A stretch of DNA of 21,961 bases from an uncultured bacterium (GTDB taxonomy: Bacteria; Actinomycetota; Coriobacteriia; Coriobacteriales; Coriobacteriaceae): positions 1 to 21,961 of the forward strand of contig CAJMSV010000020.1 in assembly GCA_905216175.1 (NCBI GenBank). Reading direction: 5' to 3'. A program made the position numbers and the translations under genes. Of the stretch, positions 15,169-21,864 are shown in pieces (within the stretch, counting starts at the first letter, position 1; each line of letters begins with the position of its first letter). The notes under the pieces were generated by a model that made no database searches, had not been told where the DNA came from, and was given only the letters and a program-made list of their open reading frames with translations.

Positions 15169-15198
15169 TGTGACAAAGGGACAGTCCCGCATGTCACA
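15169..15198 (+). repeat. Palindromic element, TGTGACA family
   Basis: Arms TGTGACA (15169-15175) and TGTCACA (15192-15198) enclose an inner palindrome GGGAC-A-GTCCC (15178-15188). The core AAAGGGACAG is on the strand of the preceding gene. The element begins at the base right after the TAA stop codon of the second ABC gene. It shares the core but not the stem with the elements at 109, 3122 and 5311. Confidence 0.7.
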
Positions 15199-15207
15199 TC
15201 AAAAAGA

Positions 15208-15245
15208 AAGGCGCGCCGAGGATGAATTCCCTGGCGCGCCTTCTT
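15208..15245. terminator. Bidirectional terminator between ABC operon and cysE
   Basis: AAGGCGCGCC (15208-15217) and GGCGCGCCTT (15233-15242) form a perfect 10-base stem. It is followed by TTCTT on the plus strand and CTTTCTTTTT on the minus strand, so it can end both convergent units. Confidence 0.85.
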
Positions 15246-15282
15246 GCGTTGATGCCGATGTCGTTTTGTGCCGCTTGCGTTC

Positions 15283-15987
15283 CTAGCGTTCGTCCACGAG
15301 CTTGGCGACGAGGGCTTTGAGCTCGGCCACCTCTCGCTCGAGTTCTTTGACGCGGCGGGCGTTCTCGGTGATGCCTTGGCGGTTGAGGGCACTCTGCTCG
15401 GCGGCGTCATCGGGCATGTACTCGCGATGCTGCTTGGCGTCGAAACTTTCCTCGAACACACGGCAGCCGTTGCGTTTGATGATGCGTCCCGGCACGCCAA
15501 CGACGGTGCAGTTGTCGGGCACGTCCTTAACGACAACCGAGTTGCCGCCGATCTTGACGTTGTTGCCGATGCGAATGTTGCCGAGCACCTTGGCGCCCGT
15601 GCCCACGGTGACGTTATTGCCCAGGGTGGGGTGGCGCTTGCCGGTCTCGTTGCCGGTGCCGCCAAGCGTGACGCCCTGGTAGAGCACGCAGTTGTCGCCC
15701 ACGATGGTGGTTTCGCCGATGACGACGCCCATGGCGTGGTCGATAAAGAAATGCTTGCCGATCTGTGCGGCGGGATGAATCTCGACGCCGGTGATGTGGC
15801 GGGTGATTTGTGAGAGCACGCGGGCGAGCGAGCGATGACCGTGCTCCCACAGCCAGTGCTCGGGTACGTGGTTCCACTTGGCGTGCAGGCCGGGATAGGA
15901 AAGGAAGATGACTAGACCGTTTTGCGCGGCGGGGTCCTGCGCCTGGACGGTCTTGATGTCCTCGCGAATGGTATTGATAAAGCTCAC
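15283..15987 (-). CDS. cysE: Serine O-acetyltransferase
   Basis: The 234-residue enzyme acetylates serine with acetyl-CoA, the first step of cysteine synthesis, in the cytosol. The N-terminal helical domain is short (about 65 residues). The left-handed beta-helix of hexapeptide repeats follows, with GVEIHPAAQIGKHFFIDHAMGVVIGE, YQGVTLGGTG, KRHPTLGNNV and GGNSVVVKDVP. The His residues in IDHAMG and KRHPTLG match the catalytic set. After the beta-helix (about residue 185) is an extra helical tail, RVKELEREVAELKALVAKL, with a leucine-type heptad that may form a coiled coil. The start is GTG at 15987, preceded by AAGGAGGG. No cysK is adjacent. Confidence 0.95.
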   Translation of the reverse strand: MSFINTIREDIKTVQAQDPAAQNGLVIFLSYPGLHAKWNHVPEHWLWEHGHRSLARVLSQITRHITGVEIHPAAQIGKHFFIDHAMGVVIGETTIVGDNCVLYQGVTLGGTGNETGKRHPTLGNNVTVGTGAKVLGNIRIGNNVKIGGNSVVVKDVPDNCTVVGVPGRIIKRNGCRVFEESFDAKQHREYMPDDAAEQSALNRQGITENARRVKELEREVAELKALVAKLVDER

Positions 15988-16129
15988 CGGCCGCCCTCCT
16001 TAGCACCATGGCAATGCGGTTCAATAAAGTATAGCGATTCGCTAGGGATTAGGAAGGACAATCTTGATGGCATTGCGCAACAGGTGTCAGTTATGCAAAC
16101 TTGCTGGTAATGGAGTCATGCTTTTGTGG

Positions 16130-16163
16130 GGTTGCGCACGAGGGGGCGCCGCAACCGTATACT
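16130..16163 (+). promoter_or_regulatory. Possible promoter with inverted repeat upstream of dedA-like gene
   Basis: GGTTGCG (16130-16136) and CGCAACC (16150-16156) form a 7-base inverted repeat directly before a -10-like TATACT (16158-16163). No ideal -35 is present. The start codon of the DedA gene is 47 bases downstream. Confidence 0.4.
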
Positions 16164-16209
16164 GGTCAACTTGGACGTATCCGCGCCCACAACTGAGAGG
16201 TTTTACTTC

Positions 16210-16848
16210 ATGGGTTTCATCAATTTTATCGCTGAGCTGCTCAAAGACCCGCGCACCGCGATTGCCAGCTGGATCGCCGCCGGCCCGCTTATGGCCTACG
16301 GCTGCGTGTTCCTGATTATCTTCATTGAGACAGGCGTGGTGTTCTTCCCGTTTCTCCCTGGCGATTCACTGCTGTTTGCTTCGGGCTTCTTTGCCCGCAA
16401 CGGTGGCTTTAACATCGTGGCGCTTCTGGCCACCGCATGGGCGGCTGCCATTTTGGGTGATCAGTGCAACTTTATGATCGGTCACTTCTTCGGCAAAAAG
16501 ATCATCGCTTCGGGCAAGGTCAAGGCCATGACGCCCGAGCGCATCAAAAAGTCCGAGGACTTCTTGGACAAGTGGGGCCACCTGGCCATCTTCCTGGGCC
16601 GCTTCTTCCCGTTTATTCGCACCTTTGTGCCCTTTATCGCCGGCATGGGTGGCATGCACTGGCGTAACTTCGTTATCTTTAACGTGCTGGGCGGCATTAC
16701 CTGGTCGACGCTCTTTACACTGCTGGGCTACTTCTTTGGTGGCATTCCCTTTGTGCAGGAGCACTTTGAGCTGCTGATTGTCGGTATCGTCGCCGTGTCG
16801 ATCATCCCGACCGTGGTCGGTCTGGTTAAGGCCAAGCTGGGCAAATAG
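16210..16848 (+). CDS. DedA-family membrane protein
   Basis: A 212-residue polytopic inner-membrane protein of the DedA/SNARE-associated (VTT) family, members of which flip phospholipids or undecaprenyl phosphate across the membrane. The family signatures FIETGVVFFPFLPGDSLLFASGF (about 37-59) and GRFFPFIRTFVPFIAGMGGM (about 131-150) are clear, the latter carrying the conserved F-x-R. The re-entrant region is followed by LGGITWSTLFTLLGYFFG and a terminal span IVGIVAVSIIPTVVG. The ATG at 16210 follows GAGAGG; an open extension to 16126 lacks family similarity. It is a single gene with its own terminator. Which lipid it carries cannot be told. Confidence 0.93.
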   Translation: MGFINFIAELLKDPRTAIASWIAAGPLMAYGCVFLIIFIETGVVFFPFLPGDSLLFASGFFARNGGFNIVALLATAWAAAILGDQCNFMIGHFFGKKIIASGKVKAMTPERIKKSEDFLDKWGHLAIFLGRFFPFIRTFVPFIAGMGGMHWRNFVIFNVLGGITWSTLFTLLGYFFGGIPFVQEHFELLIVGIVAVSIIPTVVGLVKAKLGK

Positions 16849-16885
16849 AACGCCTAGCTCGAGCCGGCGCGAAAATCGCGCCATT

Positions 16886-16920
16886 GAGGCCCGTCACCGC
16901 TTACGGTGGCGGGCCTCTTT
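16886..16920 (+). terminator. Intrinsic terminator after the DedA gene
   Basis: GAGGCCCGTCACCG (16886-16899) and CGGTGGCGGGCCTC (16904-16917) pair over 14 bases with one G-T wobble and a CTTA loop, followed by TTTAG. Confidence 0.85.
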
Positions 16921-16987
16921 AGCCTCGGTCAAATGAAAATACTTTACTTAGTTAAAGAAAAGCGTTTTATCAGACGCGTACGGGGAG

Positions 16988-17146
16988 TACAATCTCGTGC
17001 ATGCGAATCGACGTGCCATGGGCTTTGGTGTTGCCCGCGTGTCCCGTCCGGCTCTACGCTCCGGGCGTGCGACGTTGCGACGCGGCCGGCCTCGGTCCTT
17101 GCGTGCGGGTTCGCGAGTTTGCAACTGTGTATGTAAGGAGCGACAT
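16988..17146 (+). promoter_or_regulatory. ilvE -10 element and long leader
   Basis: TACAAT (16988-16993) in the context GAGTACAATCTCG, shared with glmS, is the likely -10 element; no good -35 is seen. Transcription from it gives a GC-rich leader of nearly 150 bases before ilvE. A 49-codon frame (17001-17150) runs through it, and its TGA overlaps the ilvE ATG. All three forward frames are open over much of the leader, so this upstream frame is only a candidate. I see no T-box or terminator-antiterminator pair. Confidence 0.35.
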
Positions 17147-18199
17147 ATGACTGTCGAGAAGAAGGATATCGATTGGGGTAGCCTCGGCTTTGGCTACATG
17201 AAGACCGATTACAGCTACGAGGCTCATTGGAAGGACGGCGAGTGGGACGAGGGCGGCCTGACCACCGACCACACCCTGCTTGTCTCCGAGTGCGGCGGCA
17301 GCTTCCATTACTGCCAGGAGGGCTTTGAGGGCCTGAAGGCCTACACCGCCGAGGACGGCAGCATTGTCTGCTTCCGCCCCGATATGAACGCCGAGCGTAT
17401 GTACAACTCCGCCCAGCGCCTCGAGATGCCCCCGTTCCCCAAGGACAAGTTCGTCGAGGCCGTCAAGCAGGTCGTTTCTGCCAACGCCGCCTGGGTTCCG
17501 CCCTTCGGTTCCGGCGCGACCCTGTACGTGCGTCCGTTTATGATCGGCTCCGGTGACGTAATCGGCGTGGCTCCCGCTCCTGAGTACACGTTCCGCATTC
17601 TCGTGACCCCGGTCGGTCCGTACTTTAAGGGTGGCCTCAAGCCCGTTAAGCTGCGCGTTTCCGAGTATGACCGCGCCGCACCGCACGGCACCGGTAACAT
17701 CAAGGCCGGCCTGAACTACGCCATGTCCCTTAAGCCCACGATGGAGGCTCACCGCAAGGGCTATGCCGAGAACCTGTATCTCGACTCCGAGTCCCGCACC
17801 TATGTCGAGGAGACCGGCGGCGCCAACGTCCTGTTCGTGAAGGAGGACGGTACGCTCGTCGTTCCGCAGTCGCACACCGACTCCATCCTGCCCTCCATCA
17901 CCCGTCGCTCGCTCGTTCAGGTCGCCGAGGACCTGGGTATGACCGTTGACCAGCGCCCCGTCGAGTGGGCCGAGGTTAAGGCCGGCACCTTTGTCGAGTG
18001 CGGTCTGTGCGGCACCGCTGCCGTCATCTCCCCGGTGGGCGAGATCGACAACAAGGTCTATGGTGCCGATGAGACCGTGACCTTCCCGGCTGGCTACGCC
18101 GAGATCGGCCCCGTGATGAAGAAGCTCCGCGAGACCCTGACTGGTATCCAGTCCGGCGCTGTCGAGGATAAGCACAACTGGGTTTACACCGTCGCATAA
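17147..18199 (+). CDS. ilvE: Branched-chain amino acid aminotransferase
   Basis: The 350-residue PLP enzyme interconverts leucine, isoleucine and valine with their 2-oxo acids. It is a fold-type IV aminotransferase of the longer, eukaryote-like BCAT subgroup, beginning with IDWGSLGFGYMKTDY. The PLP lysine is K186 in GTGNIKAGLNYAMSL. Other landmarks are YCQEGFEGLKAY near 56, VRPFMIGSGDVIGV near 130, ETGGANVLFV near 224 and FVECGLCGTAAVISPV near 285. The ATG at 17147 follows AAGGAG by six bases; the frame continues upstream to 16997 without similarity. It stands alone, with no other branched-chain genes adjacent. Confidence 0.96.
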   Translation: MTVEKKDIDWGSLGFGYMKTDYSYEAHWKDGEWDEGGLTTDHTLLVSECGGSFHYCQEGFEGLKAYTAEDGSIVCFRPDMNAERMYNSAQRLEMPPFPKDKFVEAVKQVVSANAAWVPPFGSGATLYVRPFMIGSGDVIGVAPAPEYTFRILVTPVGPYFKGGLKPVKLRVSEYDRAAPHGTGNIKAGLNYAMSLKPTMEAHRKGYAENLYLDSESRTYVEETGGANVLFVKEDGTLVVPQSHTDSILPSITRRSLVQVAEDLGMTVDQRPVEWAEVKAGTFVECGLCGTAAVISPVGEIDNKVYGADETVTFPAGYAEIGPVMKKLRETLTGIQSGAVEDKHNWVYTVA

Positions 18200-18215
18200 G
18201 CAGTCTTAGCTGTCC

Positions 18216-18340
18216 GGCCCGAGGGCAACCTTCCTTTTCGGCGCGTCCTCGGACATGAAAGAACCCCCGCTGCGCACTACGTGCGGCGGGGGTTCTTTCG
18301 TCCTGCGGAGTGCGCCGGAAAGGAAGGTTGCCCTCGGGCC
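18216..18340. repeat. 125-base nested palindrome after ilvE
   Basis: Outer arms of 29 bases (18216-18244 and 18312-18340) pair with a single G-T wobble. Inside them is a separate perfect 14-base stem (18257-18270 with 18286-18299). The outer arms begin GGCCCGAGGGCAACCTTCC. Short flanks (18245-18256 and 18300-18311, both starting GTCCT) separate the two stems. Such size and near-perfection exceed what a terminator needs and resemble a small non-autonomous repeat surrounding, or built on, a terminator. Confidence 0.8.
18257..18299. terminator. Inner terminator hairpin after ilvE
   Basis: GAAAGAACCCCCGC (18257-18270) and GCGGGGGTTCTTTC (18286-18299) are perfectly complementary, and CGCAC/GTGCG extends the stem within the loop. 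The stem ends in TTCTTTCG, and the outer palindrome encloses it. Confidence 0.7.
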
Positions 18341-18393
18341 TGTGTCACCTTGGCGCTGTCGTACGGGCAATGATTAATCTGAATAAAGATGGT

Positions 18394-18413
18394 GCGCGGC
18401 CTTTTGGCCGCGC
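18394..18413. other. Short GC-rich hairpin between ilvE and lemA
   Basis: GCGCGGCC (18394-18401) and GGCCGCGC (18406-18413) form a perfect 8-base stem with a TTTT loop. No T-run follows, so I do not call it a terminator. Confidence 0.45.
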
Positions 18414-18428
18414 GTTGTGCGTGGATAA

Positions 18429-18458
18429 GAAAAGGGCCCAAGGTTTGTGCCTTGGGCC
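18429..18458 (-). terminator. lemA intrinsic terminator
   Basis: GGCCCAAGG (18435-18443) and CCTTGGGCC (18450-18458) form a 9-base stem. On the minus strand it is followed by CTTTTCTT, giving a good terminator for lemA. Confidence 0.8.
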
Positions 18459-18500
18459 TCCAAAGGGTTGATGAACTGGCCTAAGACTCGGCCGTGATTG

Positions 18501-19052
18501 TTAGAACTTGACGGTCGGTGCCTGACGGGCTGCCTCGGCGGCCTCGAAGCCCTGGCGCTCCTTAAACTGGAAGATGCCGGCAAAGATAACGGCCGGGAAC
18601 GTCTGAATGGCGTTGTTGTAGCTGAGCACGCAGTCGTTGTAGCTCTGGCGTGCATAGCTAATCTTGTTTTCGGTATCCTCGAGCGATGCCTGGAGCTGCG
18701 TAAAGTTGGTGTTTGCCTTAAGGTCGGGGTAGGCCTCGGCCACGGCAAAGAGCTGGCGCAGCGCACCGGTCAGCACGTTGTCGGCTTCCATCTTGGCCTC
18801 GGGGGTGGTGGCGCTCACGGCGGTGTTGCGCGCACTGATCACGGCGGAGAGCGTCTCCTGCTCGTGCTTGGCGTAGCCCTTGACGGTCTCCACCAGGTTG
18901 GGGATCAGGTCGTTGCGGCGTTGCAGCTGCGTGTCGATGTTCTGCCAGGCGTTATCGATGCGATTGCGCTTGGTGACCATGTTGTTGTAGACGCCGGCGA
19001 TGGCGCAGACAATCACAACGACAACAACGATACCGATGATGATGGTAGGCAT
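18501..19052 (-). CDS. lemA: LemA-family membrane protein
   Basis: A 183-residue LemA-family protein. One N-terminal membrane span (residues 3-22, IIIGIVVVVVIVCAIAGVY) is followed by a long alpha-helical domain. Family landmarks are VTKRNRIDNAWQNIDTQLQRRNDLIPNLVETVKGYA (about 26-61), a central Ala-rich helix, LKANTNFTQLQASLEDTENKISYARQSYND (about 114-143), and YNNAIQTFPAVIFAG. The exact role is unknown; LemA proteins are found in the envelopes of many bacteria. The bases before the ATG (AGACATC) show little ribosome-binding complementarity beyond GGAGAC, which fits. The usual partners (TPM-domain or DUF2207 proteins) are not adjacent. It is divergent from the TetR-type gene. Confidence 0.95.
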   Translation of the reverse strand: MPTIIIGIVVVVVIVCAIAGVYNNMVTKRNRIDNAWQNIDTQLQRRNDLIPNLVETVKGYAKHEQETLSAVISARNTAVSATTPEAKMEADNVLTGALRQLFAVAEAYPDLKANTNFTQLQASLEDTENKISYARQSYNDCVLSYNNAIQTFPAVIFAGIFQFKERQGFEAAEAARQAPTVKF

Positions 19053-19252
19053 GATGTCTCCGTTTCGAATGGCCGCGGCGTTTCGCGCCAGCTGCCGTTA
19101 GTGTGACGGTATTTAGTATACCCACAACCTTTGGCGGTGCCGAACTTTCCGGTAAGCGTTGTGTTTCAACCAGGGAGGGGGCGCCAATAACGAACGGGTG
19201 GTACAGGTGTAAGATATGCGACAAATTAAGGAATGCTGTCTACGCCTTGAGG

Positions 19253-19849
19253 ATGGCGATACGGATGGACCTTCGCATCAAGAAAACCTATCGTGCCCTG
19301 TTCGATGCCTTCACCGAGCTTTTGGAAGAGTATCGGTTTGAGGATTTGACGGTCGCCATGCTTTGCGACCGGGCCATGATTCGCCGCACGACGTTCTATA
19401 AGCACTTTCGCGATAAAAACGATTACTTCGCCTTTTATATCGATGAGCTCATGTCGGGCTTGCCGCAAAAACAGCCCGATGAGGCCGGCGCAGTGTCTGC
19501 CGAGGACGTGCGCGCGCTTCGACACGCGATTTTGGACGATGCCATGGATTTGATTCTGGCGCACGAGCAGCTCATGGATAACATTTTGGCAAGCAGCATG
19601 TCGGGCATGTTGACCAACGTTATTTGCGACCGCATTGCCCGCTCCATCCGCGAGCGTGTGATGAACGTGCTTGCCGAGGATGCCCTGGCCCCCGTGTCAC
19701 TCGAGACGACGTCTGAGTTTGTCGCCGGCGGTATTATTCGACTTTTCACGATATGGTGGGAGTCGGGTCACGATCTTGAGCGTCGACCCGAGATGGCCGA
19801 CGTGGTCGATGCGCTGTTCGAGCGAACCATGACGCCGGTACATCACTAG
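19253..19849 (+). CDS. TetR/AcrR-family transcriptional regulator
   Basis: A 198-residue TetR-type regulator. The N-terminal helix-turn-helix is TYRALFDAFTELLEEYRFEDLTVAMLCDRAMIRRTTFYKHFRDKNDYFAFY (about 10-65), with the characteristic TTFYKHF. The C-terminal ligand and dimer domain follows, with FVAGGIIRLFTIWW near the end as in the TetR_C_7-like subgroup. The start is uncertain: ATG 19253 and ATG 19265 are both possible, the latter having GAGG about 12 bases upstream, the former too close to it. The frame is open to 19103 but shows no homology. No transporter or enzyme gene adjoins in the same direction, so its targets are unknown; lemA is divergent. Confidence 0.9.
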   Translation: MAIRMDLRIKKTYRALFDAFTELLEEYRFEDLTVAMLCDRAMIRRTTFYKHFRDKNDYFAFYIDELMSGLPQKQPDEAGAVSAEDVRALRHAILDDAMDLILAHEQLMDNILASSMSGMLTNVICDRIARSIRERVMNVLAEDALAPVSLETTSEFVAGGIIRLFTIWWESGHDLERRPEMADVVDALFERTMTPVHH

Positions 19850-19852
19850 AAG

Positions 19853-19942
19853 TGGCGGAGAGAGGGGGATTCGAACCCCCGGAACGCTCTCGCGCTCAAC
19901 GGTTTTCAAGACCGCCGCATTCAACCGCTCTGCCATCTCTCC
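19853..19942 (-). tRNA. tRNA-Ser (anticodon UGA)
   Basis: A complete class-II tRNA on the minus strand. The acceptor stem is GGAGAGA (19942-19936) with TCTCTCC, then discriminator G and an encoded CCA (19855-19853). The anticodon loop CTTGAAA (19910-19904) carries TGA at 19908-19906. The long variable arm GCGAGAGC and the T-loop GGTTCGAATCC are present. It is three bases from the TetR-type stop and divergent from the tadA fusion. Confidence 0.97.
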
Positions 19943-19993
19943 GTGAGTCGTAATGATAGCATCGTTTTGAATTTGCAACAGGGAAGGCGAACG

Positions 19994-21775
19994 ATGACGA
20001 TCACCGAAATCGACGAGAAGTTCATGCGCGAGGCGCTGGCCGAGGCGCGCGCCGCCGCGGCCGTGGGCGAAGTCCCCATTGGCGCTGTGGTGGTGCGCTC
20101 GGGTGAGATTGTCGCGCGGGCGCATAATCGTCGCGAGCTCGACCAGGATCCTTCGGCGCATGCAGAGTTCACGGCCCTGTGCGCTGCCGCTCGGTTGCTC
20201 GGTCGCTGGCGCCTTTCCGATTGCACGGTCTACGTGACGCTCGAGCCCTGTTGCATGTGTGCGGGGCTTATGGTCAACGCGCGCGTCGGGCGCTGCGTGT
20301 ATGGCGCGGCTGATGCCAAGGCGGGCGCGCTGGGTTCGCTGTATGACCTGAATGCCGATTCGCGCTTGAACCATCGGTTTAACGTACATGCCGGCGTGCT
20401 GGCGGATGAGTGTCGCGAGATGTTGAGCGGCTATTTTAGTGGGCTGCGTGGCGCCGATGGTGCTGACTGCGGTTGCGGGGCCGATCTTGAGGCGCATGCC
20501 GCTCATGCCGAGGCACTCGCGTGTGCCGAAGATACTGCCGTTGAGGCGGTCGATTTTGGTGCCGCGTGCCGCCGGCCCCGCCGTGTGCTGCTGGCGATCG
20601 ACTCCTTTAAGGGCAGCGTTTCGAGTGCACAGGCGGAGGAGGCCGTTGCTGAAGGCGTGCGCCGTGTGTGGCCCGATGCCGAGGTGTGCACATTGCCGCT
20701 GGCGGATGGCGGCGAAGGGACGCTCGACGCCATCGCCGCATGCGGTGGCGCGCTCTCAACCTGCGAGGTTGCAGGTCCCTTGGGCGAACGCGTGTCTGCC
20801 CGGATGCTGGTAGACGGCGAGCACGAGTCGGCTGTAATTGAGATGGCCGAGGCGTCGGGTATTGGGTATTCGCCCTGTACGGAGTCGGCGGCGTTGGCGG
20901 CCACAACCTATGGCGTGGGCGAGCTCATGCTTCGCGCGGTTCGTGCGGGTGCAAAGACTATCTATATTGGCTTGGGCGGCAGTGCCACCAACGATGGCGG
21001 CGCCGGCATGCTGCAGGCGCTGGGCGCCCACCTTGTCGATGATCAGGGCTGCGATATCGCCCCTGGTCTTGCGGGTCTCGAACACGTGGTGAGTATCGAT
21101 TTGGTACCGGCGCTTCAGGCACTGAATGGCGCGCGTGTCGTGGTGCTTTCCGATGTCGAAAACCCACTCGTGGGGCGCCGCGGTGCGCTGGCAGTGTTCG
21201 GCGGACTGCAGGGTCTGCCGACGGGGGATGCCGAGGCCCTGGGCAAGTGCGACAGCTGGATGGTCGGCTATGGTCGCCTGCTCGATACGGCGATTGTCGA
21301 GGCGCGTGAGCAGGGGCTATTGCGTGTGCCCGAGGGCGCGCGGACATTTGGATCGGTGCTCGGCGTGCCTGGCGCGGGCGCGGCAGGTGGCTTGGGTGCG
21401 GCGTTGCTGGCGCTTGGTGCCGAGTTGCGCTCGGGCGTGGAGACGGTGCTCGATCTCGTGGGGTTTGACGAGCGCGTGCGCGATGTCGACCTGGCCATAA
21501 CGGGCGAGGGCAATATGGATGAGCAGTCCGCCGCTGGAAAGGCGCCGGTGGGCGTGGCGCGTCGCGCCAAGCGATGTGGCAAGTCGGTGGTCGCCGTCGT
21601 GGGCGGTCGTGCGAACAACTTGGATGTAGTGTATGAGCAGGGTGTCGACTTGGTTCTGCCGGTTTGCCGCAAGCCCATGGACCTTGACCGGGCGCTCGGT
21701 GTGCTAGAAGCCACAACCAACCTCATCTGCGCCGGTGAAGCGGCCGCTCGATCCTACGACCTTGGCCGTATCTAA
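19994..21775 (+). CDS. Fusion of tRNA adenosine(34) deaminase TadA and glycerate kinase
   Basis: A 593-residue protein combining two complete enzymes. Residues 1-150 are TadA, which deaminates wobble adenosine-34 to inosine in tRNA-Arg(ACG): the zinc-site HAE is at 56-58, in SAHAEFTAL, and PCCMC at 85-89. Residues 197-593 are a glycerate kinase of the GlxK/GarK family, ATP-dependent: IDSFKGSVSS, LADGGEGT, GLGGSATNDGG and ITGEGNMDEQSAAGKAP, a normal-length domain. The linker of about 45 residues (152-196) is rich in Ala, Asp, Glu and contains Cys159, Cys161, Cys177, Cys192, His168 and His171. No stop codon or frameshift interrupts the join. ATG 19994 follows GGGAAGG. No other glycerate-pathway gene is nearby. 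Domain calls are firm; a functional link between them is not known to me. Confidence 0.9.
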   Translation: MTITEIDEKFMREALAEARAAAAVGEVPIGAVVVRSGEIVARAHNRRELDQDPSAHAEFTALCAAARLLGRWRLSDCTVYVTLEPCCMCAGLMVNARVGRCVYGAADAKAGALGSLYDLNADSRLNHRFNVHAGVLADECREMLSGYFSGLRGADGADCGCGADLEAHAAHAEALACAEDTAVEAVDFGAACRRPRRVLLAIDSFKGSVSSAQAEEAVAEGVRRVWPDAEVCTLPLADGGEGTLDAIAACGGALSTCEVAGPLGERVSARMLVDGEHESAVIEMAEASGIGYSPCTESAALAATTYGVGELMLRAVRAGAKTIYIGLGGSATNDGGAGMLQALGAHLVDDQGCDIAPGLAGLEHVVSIDLVPALQALNGARVVVLSDVENPLVGRRGALAVFGGLQGLPTGDAEALGKCDSWMVGYGRLLDTAIVEAREQGLLRVPEGARTFGSVLGVPGAGAAGGLGAALLALGAELRSGVETVLDLVGFDERVRDVDLAITGEGNMDEQSAAGKAPVGVARRAKRCGKSVVAVVGGRANNLDVVYEQGVDLVLPVCRKPMDLDRALGVLEATTNLICAGEAAARSYDLGRI

Positions 21776-21785
21776 AACCCATCCC

Positions 21786-21864
21786 CTCGATAAGTTGCGG
21801 TGAAATACGGAGCGTTTTTGCCTTTAAGGGGCCAATTCAGTCCGTATTCCACCGCAACTTCGAG
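21786..21864. repeat. Long inverted repeat downstream of the tadA fusion
   Basis: AAGTTGCGGTGAAATACGGA (21792-21811) pairs with TCCGTATTCCACCGCAACTT (21841-21860), with one A/G difference, and CTCG/CGAG extends the arms beyond one bulge. The 29-base interior contains TTTTTGCCTTTAAGGGGCC. It begins 11 bases after the stop codon and may terminate that gene or be another dispersed repeat. The remaining 97 bases to the window end hold a perfect palindrome GAATGGCCATTC and no convincing gene. Confidence 0.6.

Noticed and set aside
16994..17146. T-box riboswitch in the ilvE leader
   Set aside because: No T-box core sequence, specifier stem or terminator-antiterminator pair could be found.
19853..19942. 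tRNA-Ser as an integration site of a mobile element
   Set aside because: No integrase, no duplicated tRNA end and no foreign gene block is visible beside it.
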